From: Balneolales bacterium
Lineage (GTDB): Bacteria; Bacteroidota; Rhodothermia; Balneolales; Natronogracilivirgulaceae
DNA: 13,047 nt
Reading direction: 5' to 3'
Assembly (NCBI GenBank): GCA_007131625.1
Contig: SLQC01000149.1
Coordinates: 1-13,047 of the forward strand
Part shown: positions 6,522 through 13,047 of the stretch, in pieces
Layout of the letters: each line of letters starts with the position of its first letter
How positions within the stretch are numbered: the first letter of the stretch is position 1
Made by a program: the position numbers and the translations under genes
Notes under the pieces: model-generated
The model's database searches: none
Told to the model about the DNA's origin: nothing
What the model saw: only the letters and a program-made list of their open reading frames with translations

Positions 6522-8750
6522 TTAGAAATAATACCGGTACGACAACCGGATGTTGCGGCCGGTCATGGGAATATCGCGTTGTTCGATTCGCGAAAGATGA
6601 TCGCGCCAGGTGACATTCAGCAGGTTTTCTCCCGTTAGGGTGAGATGGTGGAGGTTTTCAGAGTCCAGCCGCAGGCCTGCCGACAGATCGGTCAGGGTAT
6701 ACCCGTCTGTTTTTTCCTCGCCGGCGGCGGTTCTGTTCTGCGGGAATACATGCCGGATCTGCAAGCGGGTCCACCACATCCCGGCATCATAGCCGCTGCT
6801 GCCGGTCACTCTGAGCGGCGGCATAAACGGAAGGGGATGTCGGAATCTGTTCCTGCGTTCGCTGCCGTGTATGTAATCCGCTTGTACGGTGGTCTTCCAG
6901 TGATCGGTGAGTATCCGGGAGAGTGTGAACTCACCGCCGAACAGTTGCGCTTCTGTGCCGAAATATTCGAAGATCGGATAGCCCCTGTCGGGTTCATATT
7001 GCCCTGTTGGCCGCAAGGCGATGTAGTGTGTGAAGCGGTTCGCAAACAGGGCCAGGTGCCATTCCCAGGATTCACTTTTTGCGTCCAGGAAGTAATCCAG
7101 CCCGTAGCCCACTTCGTTATCAAGTTGCGGGTCTCCAACTTCATATGCCCCGGCGGCAAAGTGGATCGCGTCGGCAAACAGTTCCTCGAGAGAGGGGGTC
7201 CGGTGGGCCCGTGAAAACTGCAGTCCGGTTTCCAGATGGCGGTTGACCGGTCCGCAGATACCGATTGACCCTGCCCATATGCCCTGGCTGCGCAGGTCGT
7301 CGCTCTGGGGGAAATCCTCGTTGGCAATCGACCGGATCCGGTTCCATTCCAGCCGCAATCCGCCTTGCAGCCGCCACCGGCGAGGAAGTTCGATCTCCTC
7401 GATGACATAACCGGCGATATTCCAGCCACGGGCATCCGGCGTCAGTGTCTCTTCTCCGCCGACGGTGATATCGCGGTAATTCAGGGTGATACCGGCGTTT
7501 CCGTTATCCAGCCGGCCCCATTGTCCGTGTTGAAACAGCAGATCGGTTTGCACTTGATGCTGATCCACGGCCATTTCAAGTTCCTGATCGTCCAGGACAC
7601 CATCAACATATTCGTATTCAATCTCCTCGTGTGAGTAATAGTTGTATGTCAGTCGTGCCTCCACCGCTTCCCAGATGCGGTGATCCAGCCGGTGAGAGGA
7701 CATTCCCTGGATCGCCAGACGCTGCATGGCGAGTTCGATCTTTTCCTCGTCATCAAAAGGATCATCGGGGATTCCGTAGACCATGTCGGTGTACTGAGCC
7801 GATCCGCCGGTGAAGTCCCCGCCATATCTCCAGGCTGTGCCGGCGGCCAGATTCAGGGAGCGTAAGCCGGTATCGGGAATTTCTCCGGCGGGTGTTTGCA
7901 TATTGCCGGTATTGCGAAGGCTGCTGCGGAACGTATAGACTTGTTTATCGGTGCCGTAGGTCATGCGGGTCAACCCAGCAGCCGATTCGGTACCCGTTTG
8001 CCCCTCCGCGCCGAGCGTGCCACTAAAACCGTTCGACCACTCCGTCGGAATATCGGTTGAATGGACATTGATAATGCCGCCCATGGCACTCGATCCGTAG
8101 ATAAGGCTGGCTGGTCCCCGGACGATATCCACCCGGTCGATGGCCGACGGGTCCAGGATCACGGCATGATCGTGTCCGGTGGAGGAGAGATCTCCCATGC
8201 GCATACCATTTTGCAGCACCTGGATGCGTTCGCCGTCCATTCCGCGAATAACCGGGCGGGCCGGTGCATGGCCCATGGATCGCATGGCCACTCCCGGTTC
8301 ACCGTCGAGCAAGGTTCCGATGGATGAGGTGTTGCGCTGTTGAATATCGACGGCACGGTAACTCCGGGTGGGCTGGTAGCGGGTCATGCGCTCAAACAGA
8401 TTTCCGACGACCAGCAGCTCATTGCCATAAATAATTTCCTCACTGAGGACAATCCGAAGCGGCATGTCCACTTCACCGGGAAGGTTGGTGGAGAACTCCT
8501 TTTCCCGGTAGCCGATATAGCGTATAATGAGGGTCCGGTGGCACGATTCCAGGCCGGTTAGGACAAAATGTCCGTCAGCGTCGGTGGCTGTTCCTTGTCC
8601 GGTTTCCTGCACCAAAACGGTGGCACCATGCAGGGGATCGTCATTCCGGTCGGTGACCCGGCCCGTTATGGTACCTCCGGCCATAGCAAGCAGAGGCGAA
8701 GCAAAAACGAGGGCGGCGAGAAGTATGCAAAAGCAAGCGAATCGATTCAT
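6522..8750 (-). CDS. TonB-dependent outer-membrane receptor, ZnuD-like (probable metal uptake)
   Basis: The 742-residue protein has a signal peptide (1-24), a carboxypeptidase-regulatory-like beta-sandwich (about 27-105), a TonB-box-like ELLVVGN (111-117), a plug domain (about 125-232) and a 22-strand-type barrel that ends in the expected aromatic residue (RYYF). The plug carries STGHDHAVILDP (190-201) and DRVDIVRGPASLIYGSSAMGG (205-225), close to the ZnuD family of zinc receptors, and barrel loops contain His- and Asp/Glu-rich stretches (for example DDPFDDEEK and SHEEIEYEYVDG). Zinc, or another divalent metal, is the likely ligand; the exact ion is inferred. It would import across the outer membrane using TonB-ExbB-ExbD, none of which is in the window, while the only inner-membrane metal transporter seen here is a scrap at 3074-3232. 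It is divergent from the peroxiredoxin. Confidence 0.88.
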   Translation of the reverse strand: MNRFACFCILLAALVFASPLLAMAGGTITGRVTDRNDDPLHGATVLVQETGQGTATDADGHFVLTGLESCHRTLIIRYIGYREKEFSTNLPGEVDMPLRIVLSEEIIYGNELLVVGNLFERMTRYQPTRSYRAVDIQQRNTSSIGTLLDGEPGVAMRSMGHAPARPVIRGMDGERIQVLQNGMRMGDLSSTGHDHAVILDPSAIDRVDIVRGPASLIYGSSAMGGIINVHSTDIPTEWSNGFSGTLGAEGQTGTESAAGLTRMTYGTDKQVYTFRSSLRNTGNMQTPAGEIPDTGLRSLNLAAGTAWRYGGDFTGGSAQYTDMVYGIPDDPFDDEEKIELAMQRLAIQGMSSHRLDHRIWEAVEARLTYNYYSHEEIEYEYVDGVLDDQELEMAVDQHQVQTDLLFQHGQWGRLDNGNAGITLNYRDITVGGEETLTPDARGWNIAGYVIEEIELPRRWRLQGGLRLEWNRIRSIANEDFPQSDDLRSQGIWAGSIGICGPVNRHLETGLQFSRAHRTPSLEELFADAIHFAAGAYEVGDPQLDNEVGYGLDYFLDAKSESWEWHLALFANRFTHYIALRPTGQYEPDRGYPIFEYFGTEAQLFGGEFTLSRILTDHWKTTVQADYIHGSERRNRFRHPLPFMPPLRVTGSSGYDAGMWWTRLQIRHVFPQNRTAAGEEKTDGYTLTDLSAGLRLDSENLHHLTLTGENLLNVTWRDHLSRIEQRDIPMTGRNIRLSYRYYF

Positions 8751-8901
8751 GGGTCATGAGATTTTGGGTTGGCATGGACCCGTCACATGGATTCAAGCTC
8801 GCTTATTTATATGAAGTCTATATAAAGACAAGGTGTTTTTTTGGTGCGGGAATGTTTTTTCCTGAATTGGCGTATGGGTATACACTACTGCACACCTGAT
8901 T

Positions 8902-9000
8902 GTGATCAACGGAATGTGACATATTAGTTTTTATATACCGTTTGTGATATAAAGAATGCGATTTAAAGAGTGTGATATACAGAATGTGAAATACTGAAAT
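8902..9000. repeat. Phased 14-bp GTGA repeat array upstream of the peroxiredoxin
   Basis: Seven successive windows start at 8902, 8916, 8930, 8944, 8958, 8972 and 8986. Six begin GTGA or GCGA and several end AAGAAT or a variant; only the one at 8930 is diverged. The best copies are 8944-8957 (GTGATATAAAGAAT) and 8972-8985 (GTGATATACAGAAT), which match at 13 of 14. The last unit is 15 bp and ends at the base before the ATG. The array replaces the place where a ribosome-binding site would be. Confidence 0.75.
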
Positions 9001-9462
9001 ATGGCGCTATATGTCGGAGCAGCAGCTCCCGATTTTACCCTGCCCGATCAAAATGGCAGGGCGGTCTCCCTGGACCAGTTACTGGAAAACGGTCCGTTAG
9101 TGCTTTTTTTCTATCCCAGGGATCACTCATTCGGATGTACCCGGCAGGTCAGTTCGTTCCGGGACAACTATGAGGCATTGCTCGGACACGGGGTAACCGC
9201 TGCAGGGGTAAGCAAGGATTCGGAACAGGAGCATGAATCATTTATCGCCAAACATCAGCTTCCTTTTCCGCTGCTCATTGACCGCGATGGGGAGATTCAT
9301 AGACGATATGGTTGTCTGGCGATGTTCGGCATGATCACCCGGCGAATTACCTTTCTGATTGACTCCCGGAAAAAGATCCGGCTCTGCCATGAAGACAACT
9401 TCAAAATGAACAGCCATGTTGAAAAAGTCATGAAGGTTCTGGGAAGCGGGGAGGTTAGGTAG
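9001..9462 (+). CDS. Bcp/PrxQ-like AhpC-TSA peroxiredoxin lacking the usual resolving cysteine
   Basis: This 153-residue thioredoxin-fold protein begins with APDFTLPDQNG (9-19). Its active-site loop FYPRDHSFGCTRQVSSFRD aligns with the PrxQ/Bcp loop FYPKDDTPGCTKEACSFRD. The peroxidatic cysteine is C46, but the resolving position five residues later is Ser51, and the conserved Thr of PxxxTxxC is Ser43. Two other cysteines, C104 (YGCLAMFG) and C128 (IRLCHEDN), could serve instead, or it may be a one-cysteine enzyme recycled by an external thiol. It would reduce H2O2 or organic hydroperoxides in the cytoplasm. The ATG at 9001 is the only reasonable start; no Shine-Dalgarno is present and the 14-bp repeat array runs right up to it. 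It is divergent from the metal receptor. Confidence 0.88.
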   Translation: MALYVGAAAPDFTLPDQNGRAVSLDQLLENGPLVLFFYPRDHSFGCTRQVSSFRDNYEALLGHGVTAAGVSKDSEQEHESFIAKHQLPFPLLIDRDGEIHRRYGCLAMFGMITRRITFLIDSRKKIRLCHEDNFKMNSHVEKVMKVLGSGEVR

Positions 9463-9815
9463 TGTGTCAGTTTGTTTTATTTCATCAAAAAAAGCATCGT
9501 GAGAAAATGGGCGAGCCTGAAGTTGACCAATCTCTACGTTATCGTGATTTTAAAATCCTCACATCTGCCAGCAGGCGGATGCTGCGGTATTAAAATCCCT
9601 CTGGTCTTGAGCTTGACCAAAAATCCTGGTTTTTTAAAGTCTCCTTATAATTATTATCTCTCAGGGAATGATTTAAATCATCTGTATTATTTGGTATTTT
9701 GAATCAGTTTAATCGAAAATGACAAACGAGTTGTAGGAGGAGGGTTCTCAAAACCTCCTGAATAGGTTACAACCAAAGTCAGATCTCATCATCAATTAAC
9801 ATCGAAAATAATATT
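9463..9815. other. Intergenic region between peroxiredoxin and katG
   Basis: This 353-bp A/T-rich spacer has no convincing gene. An open frame exists at 9472-9702 but starts with TTG, lacks a ribosome-binding site and has no recognisable motif. It contains a 12-bp palindrome (GATTTTAAAATC, 9546-9557), a small hairpin (9562-9581: CATCTGCC, loop AGCA, GGCGGATG with one G-U pair), a weak ACCA/TGGT hairpin followed by T5 (9616-9635) that may end peroxiredoxin transcription, and the larger structured katG leader listed next. No ATAG-N7-CTAT site was found. Confidence 0.5.
9730..9773 (+). promoter_or_regulatory. Nested hairpin in the katG leader
   Basis: An outer inverted repeat, GTTGTA (9730-9735) with TACAAC (9768-9773), encloses a G/C-rich hairpin: 9739-9746 pairs with 9752-9758 (GGAGG, one bulged G, TT against AACCTCC) with loop CTCAA. 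It ends 42 bp before the katG ATG. No T tract follows, so it is not a normal terminator; it could be a leader RNA structure or a regulator's DNA site. Confidence 0.45.
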
Positions 9816-12011
9816 ATGAGTAATGAAAGTAAGTGCCCTTTTCACAGCGGAATGTCAAGTCAAACTGCCGGTAGCGGTCCCAAAAATCTTGACTGGTGGC
9901 CAAACCGGCTGAATCTGAATATACTTCGTCAGCATTCTTCCTTATCCGACCCGATGGATGAGGATTTCAACTATGCTGAAGAGTTTAAGAAACTGGACCT
10001 GGATGCCGTTAAGAAAGATCTATACGAGCTGATGACCGATTCCCAGGACTGGTGGCCGGCGGATTTCGGCCATTATGGGGGGCTCTTCATCCGGATGGCC
10101 TGGCACAGCGCAGGCACATACCGCGTCGCCGATGGCCGCGGAGGAGGAGGTACTGGCAACCAACGATTTGCTCCTGTTAACAGCTGGCCCGATAATGTGT
10201 CCCTCGACAAGGCGCGCCTATTGCTCTGGCCGATCAAGCAAAAATACGGCAGGAAAATTTCGTGGGCAGACCTGATGATCCTGGTCGGGAACTGCGCCCT
10301 TGAGTCGATGGGGTTTGAGACCTTCGGTTTTGCCGGCGGACGTGAAGATGTCTGGCAGCCCGAGGAAGATATCAATTGGGGGCCTGAGGGTGAATGGCTC
10401 GGAAACGAGCGCCACGACGATGATGGAGAGCTCAAGGGTCTGCTCGCGGCCGACCACATGGGCCTGATTTACGTGAATCCGGAAGGGCCGGATGGTGAAC
10501 CGGATCCGGCGAAGGCAGTGCCCTTTATTCGGCAGTCGTTCGCCCGCATGGCGATGAATGACGAGGAAACGGTCGCGCTCATTGCCGGTGGTCACACCTT
10601 CGGAAAAGTCCATGGTGCCGCTACTGAAGACCACCTCGGTCCCGAGCCCGAGGCGGCCCCCATCGAGCAGCAGGGACTCGGCTGGGAGAACCGCTATGGC
10701 ACCGGCAAAGGTCCCGACACAATCACCAGCGGCTTGGAAGGGACCTGGACTGATACACCGACGCAGTGGAGTAACAAATTCCTGGAAAACCTGTTCCAAT
10801 ATGAGTGGGAGAAGTACAAAGGCCCGGGCGGTAAATGGCAGTGGAAACCGAAAGACGGAGCAGGAGAAGGTACCATTCCGGATGCTCACGACCCGAACAA
10901 GAGGCATGCTCCCTTTATGCTTACCACGGACCTGTCACTGAGGGTGGATCCGGCCTACGAAAAGATTGCAAGACGGTTTTATGAGAATCCGGATGAATTT
11001 GCAGACGCATTCGCCCTTGCATGGTTCAAGCTCACTCACAGGGATATGGGTCCAAAAGAGTGCTATCTCGGACCGGAAGTCCCTGAGGAAGATTTGCTCT
11101 GGCAAGATCCCATACCCGAAGTTACCCATGAACTGATTAACGATCAGGACATTGCCCGACTAAAAGCTGAGATTCTGGACTCCGGATTGACGGTCTCCGA
11201 ATTGGTATCCACCGCCTGGGCATCCGCATCAACGTTCCGGGGATCCGATAAACGAGGTGGTGCAAACGGTGCACACATACGTCTGGCTCCGCAGAAGGAT
11301 TGGGAAGTTAATAACCCGGATCAGCTGTCGAAAGTGCTGGACACGCTTGAAGGTGTTCAAAAGGCCTTCAATGACGCTCAGACCGGCAACAAAAAGGTTT
11401 CCCTGGCCGACATCATTGTTCTGGGTGGATGTGCCGGGGTTGAGAAGGCGGCCAAAGAGGCCGGTCATGACGTAACCGTTCCATTCACGCCTGGACGTGC
11501 CGATGCCTCGCAAGAGCAAACCGATGAAGAGTCATTCGGTTACCTTGAGCCGGCTGCGGACGGATTCCGTAATTATTTTAGCCCCAAATACAAGACATCG
11601 CCGGAAGAAATGCTGATAGACAAAGCCCAGCTTCTGACGCTGACACCTCCTGAAATGGTGGTGCTGCTCGGCGGTATGCGTGTACTTAATACCAATTATG
11701 ATCAGTTGCACCATGGTGTCTTCACGGGACGTCCGGAAACCTTAACGAATGACTTCTTCGTGAACATGCTTGATTTAGGGACCACCTGGAAACCGACTTC
11801 AGAGGACCAGGAGATATTCGAGGGCCACGATCGCAAGACCGGTGAGCTGAAGTGGACCGGTACCCGTGCGGATCTGATCCATGGTTCAAATTCCGAACTG
11901 CGTGCCCTTGCTGAAGTTTATGCCGGTGAGGATGCGGAAGAAAAGTTCGTAAAGGACTTTATAGCAGCCTGGGACAAGGTAATGAATCTGGATCGTTTCG
12001 ATCTGGCGTGA
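9816..12011 (+). CDS. katG: Catalase-peroxidase KatG
   Basis: The 731-residue bifunctional haem enzyme dismutates H2O2 and oxidises electron donors. The N-terminal haem domain has the distal site RMAWHSAGTYR (Arg93, Trp96, His97), Tyr219 (GLIYVNPEGP) and Met245 (FARMAMND), which with Trp96 form the Met-Tyr-Trp cross-link needed for catalase activity. The proximal ligand is His260 (GGHTFGK) with Asp372, and the mobile arginine of HRDMGP is Arg409. The second, haem-free domain runs from about 420 and ends AWDKVMNLDRFDLA, the usual C terminus. Length and key residues are complete, so it should be active. No signal peptide is seen: cytoplasmic. It may compensate for the ruined katA and is a plausible OxyR target, though no OxyR site was seen upstream. 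No Shine-Dalgarno; A-rich leader. Confidence 0.97.
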   Translation: MSNESKCPFHSGMSSQTAGSGPKNLDWWPNRLNLNILRQHSSLSDPMDEDFNYAEEFKKLDLDAVKKDLYELMTDSQDWWPADFGHYGGLFIRMAWHSAGTYRVADGRGGGGTGNQRFAPVNSWPDNVSLDKARLLLWPIKQKYGRKISWADLMILVGNCALESMGFETFGFAGGREDVWQPEEDINWGPEGEWLGNERHDDDGELKGLLAADHMGLIYVNPEGPDGEPDPAKAVPFIRQSFARMAMNDEETVALIAGGHTFGKVHGAATEDHLGPEPEAAPIEQQGLGWENRYGTGKGPDTITSGLEGTWTDTPTQWSNKFLENLFQYEWEKYKGPGGKWQWKPKDGAGEGTIPDAHDPNKRHAPFMLTTDLSLRVDPAYEKIARRFYENPDEFADAFALAWFKLTHRDMGPKECYLGPEVPEEDLLWQDPIPEVTHELINDQDIARLKAEILDSGLTVSELVSTAWASASTFRGSDKRGGANGAHIRLAPQKDWEVNNPDQLSKVLDTLEGVQKAFNDAQTGNKKVSLADIIVLGGCAGVEKAAKEAGHDVTVPFTPGRADASQEQTDEESFGYLEPAADGFRNYFSPKYKTSPEEMLIDKAQLLTLTPPEMVVLLGGMRVLNTNYDQLHHGVFTGRPETLTNDFFVNMLDLGTTWKPTSEDQEIFEGHDRKTGELKWTGTRADLIHGSNSELRALAEVYAGEDAEEKFVKDFIAAWDKVMNLDRFDLA

Positions 12012-12018
12012 CGGGTGA

Positions 12019-12049
12019 GCGAGACAGGGGTACGACACTCCTGTCTCGC
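12019..12049. terminator. GC-rich hairpin between katG and the desaturase
   Basis: A perfect 10-bp stem (GCGAGACAGG 12019-12028 with CCTGTCTCGC 12040-12049) with an 11-nt loop lies 7 bp after the katG stop and between converging genes. Neither side has a U tract, so intrinsic termination is uncertain. It also sits at the point where base composition changes. Confidence 0.5.
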
Positions 12050-12077
12050 AGGATCCGGCGCCAGCCCGTTCGGCGCT

Positions 12078-13001
12078 TCAACCAGGGACGGTCACTTCCT
12101 TCAACAGCGGCAGATAACCCCGCGGGAAATGCACATCGTCGTGAAATCCCCGGGCGACCAGCAACCGATGCAGACGACGCAAGCGATAGATCGGCACGCT
12201 CGGCAGCAGATGATGCTCCAGGTGGTAGCTGACTTGGTGCGGACAGATGAACAGCCGCTCGAGCCAGTTCGGGGGAATGGTGCGGGTGTTGCGTCGCGGA
12301 TCGCCGTCGAGCAGATCCGGCACGGCGCCGTGCTCGCCCACCTGCCGGATCCGGCTGACCAGTGGATTGACGCAGACGAAACCGGCCAGCCAGATCAGGT
12401 AGAGCCACCCGTGACCGACCGCGATCAGCACCGCGAGCAGCAGCAGATTGCAGCCGACGCCGCGCAGGAGACTCGCGCGCGTGCCCGGGTCGAGCTTGCC
12501 GAGGTGACGCAGACCGAGACCGATGCCCTTGATGGTCCGCCAGCCGGTCTGCCCGGAAATGTCGCGCCAGAGCTTGCGCCGCAGCCGTGAGCGGGTAATG
12601 GGATAGTCTCGATAGTTCTTGATGTCGGGATCTTCCGCGGTGCCGGCCAGACGATGATGCTCGAGGTGCCCGCGCATGTAGGACGCCACGTTGCCGAACG
12701 TGAACGGCGCCACCAGCCAGTCGCCCACCCACTGATTGGCGCGCTTCGAGCGGAACAGCAGCCGGTGCCCCGCCTCGTGCATGAGGATGCCGAACCCGAG
12801 CTGCCGGGCACCGAGCAGGAAGACTCCGAGCAGCACCGTCAGCGGATTCGTCCATACGGCGACGAGGGCGAAGGTGCCGGCCACGATCAGCCAGTTGCTC
12901 GCCACCAGCCAGGCCGCGCGCAGATCGCTCTTGCGGGTCACCGCGGCGAGTTCGTCGGCAGACAGCACTTCGCGCACATTGATGCTCTGCTTGTCGGACA
13001 T
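12078..13001 (-). CDS. Membrane fatty-acid desaturase family protein (three His boxes)
   Basis: The 307-residue integral membrane protein has paired hydrophobic segments (about 30-50 and 53-70; 182-212) and the di-iron histidine boxes of the FA_desaturase superfamily: H75EAGH79, H112LEHH116 and H260LEHH264, plus H224 in RQVGEHG. Such enzymes insert double bonds into acyl chains using O2 and an electron donor; related hydroxylases and carotenoid enzymes share these boxes, so the substrate is open. It starts at ATG 13001 and stops at 12078, convergent with katG. Codons end almost always in G or C, unlike every other gene in the window, which points to a foreign origin or a joined sequence. Upstream of the start only 46 bases remain. 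Confidence 0.88.
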   Translation of the reverse strand: MSDKQSINVREVLSADELAAVTRKSDLRAAWLVASNWLIVAGTFALVAVWTNPLTVLLGVFLLGARQLGFGILMHEAGHRLLFRSKRANQWVGDWLVAPFTFGNVASYMRGHLEHHRLAGTAEDPDIKNYRDYPITRSRLRRKLWRDISGQTGWRTIKGIGLGLRHLGKLDPGTRASLLRGVGCNLLLLAVLIAVGHGWLYLIWLAGFVCVNPLVSRIRQVGEHGAVPDLLDGDPRRNTRTIPPNWLERLFICPHQVSYHLEHHLLPSVPIYRLRRLHRLLVARGFHDDVHFPRGYLPLLKEVTVPG

Positions 13002-13047
13002 CAGGACACCTGCAGCAGTTGAGGGCGGGGGGTGACCGCGGGTGGCG

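Noticed and set aside
6645..7214. Plus-strand 189-codon open frame
   Set aside because: Antisense to the TonB receptor barrel; no motif, and the receptor frame is fully supported.
8902..9000. CRISPR array
   Set aside because: The 14-bp units abut without spacers, are degenerate, and no cas gene is present.
9472..9702. 76-codon frame after the peroxiredoxin
   Set aside because: TTG start, no ribosome-binding site, no family motif, and contains hairpin sequence; treated as intergenic.
10218..10907. Minus-strand 229-codon open frame
   Set aside because: Lies wholly inside katG, has no recognisable motif, and is a codon-bias shadow.
11031..11080. Loss of the mobile arginine in KatG, because the segment after HRDMGP differs from the mycobacterial sequence
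   Set aside because: Counting back from known mycobacterial residue numbers places the mobile arginine in HRDMGP itself, which is conserved here (Arg409).
12015..12590. Plus-strand 191-codon open frame
   Set aside because: Antisense to the desaturase in GC-rich DNA, where long spurious frames are expected; the composition (Gln, Arg, Ala rich, no hydrophobic core) is not protein-like.

Overview
The window reads as a piece of chromosome from the Bacteroidota/Balneolota (FCB) side of the bacteria. The clues are a Bacteroidota-type promoter (TTTG, 20 nt, TAnnTTTG) in front of the tRNA gene, A-rich gene starts mostly lacking Shine-Dalgarno sequences, and a TonB-dependent receptor with an N-terminal carboxypeptidase-regulatory-like domain. 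The phylum is an inference. The last ~1 kb (from about 12,012) is strikingly more GC-rich than the rest and looks like DNA from another source.

Region 1 (1-3,461) is a gene graveyard with a few intact genes. It holds a frameshifted, truncated FucP-type sugar permease; an intact small YtxH-domain protein; a wrecked monofunctional haem catalase (katA) broken into two collinear pieces; and, lying between those pieces, the last 52 codons of a metal ABC-transporter permease, an intact DksA/TraR zinc-finger protein and an intact SAM methyltransferase.

Region 2 (3,462-4,946) is an oxyR-katA type divergent locus. oxyR is intact, with redox cysteines at residues 199 and 208. The intergenic region keeps an ATAG-N7-CTAT OxyR-type site and a 23-bp tandem repeat, but the katA it would have served is dead. 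A tRNA-Val(GAC) follows oxyR.

Region 3 (5,172-9,462) holds an uncharacterised ~10-TM membrane protein with an internal duplication, a good Rho-independent terminator, a convergent ZnuD-like TonB receptor, and a divergent Bcp/AhpC-TSA peroxiredoxin whose promoter region is phased with 14-bp GTGA repeats.

Region 4 (9,816-12,011) is an intact catalase-peroxidase, katG, with a structured leader. It is followed abruptly by a GC-rich membrane fatty-acid desaturase on the minus strand (12,078-13,001).

Taken together, the window shows peroxide defence being rebuilt: the OxyR sensor is retained, the neighbouring haem catalase is destroyed by at least six separate lesions, and KatG plus a one-cysteine-motif peroxiredoxin a few kb away could cover the lost activity. 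Nothing in the window looks like a defence island, CRISPR array, IS element or phage module.
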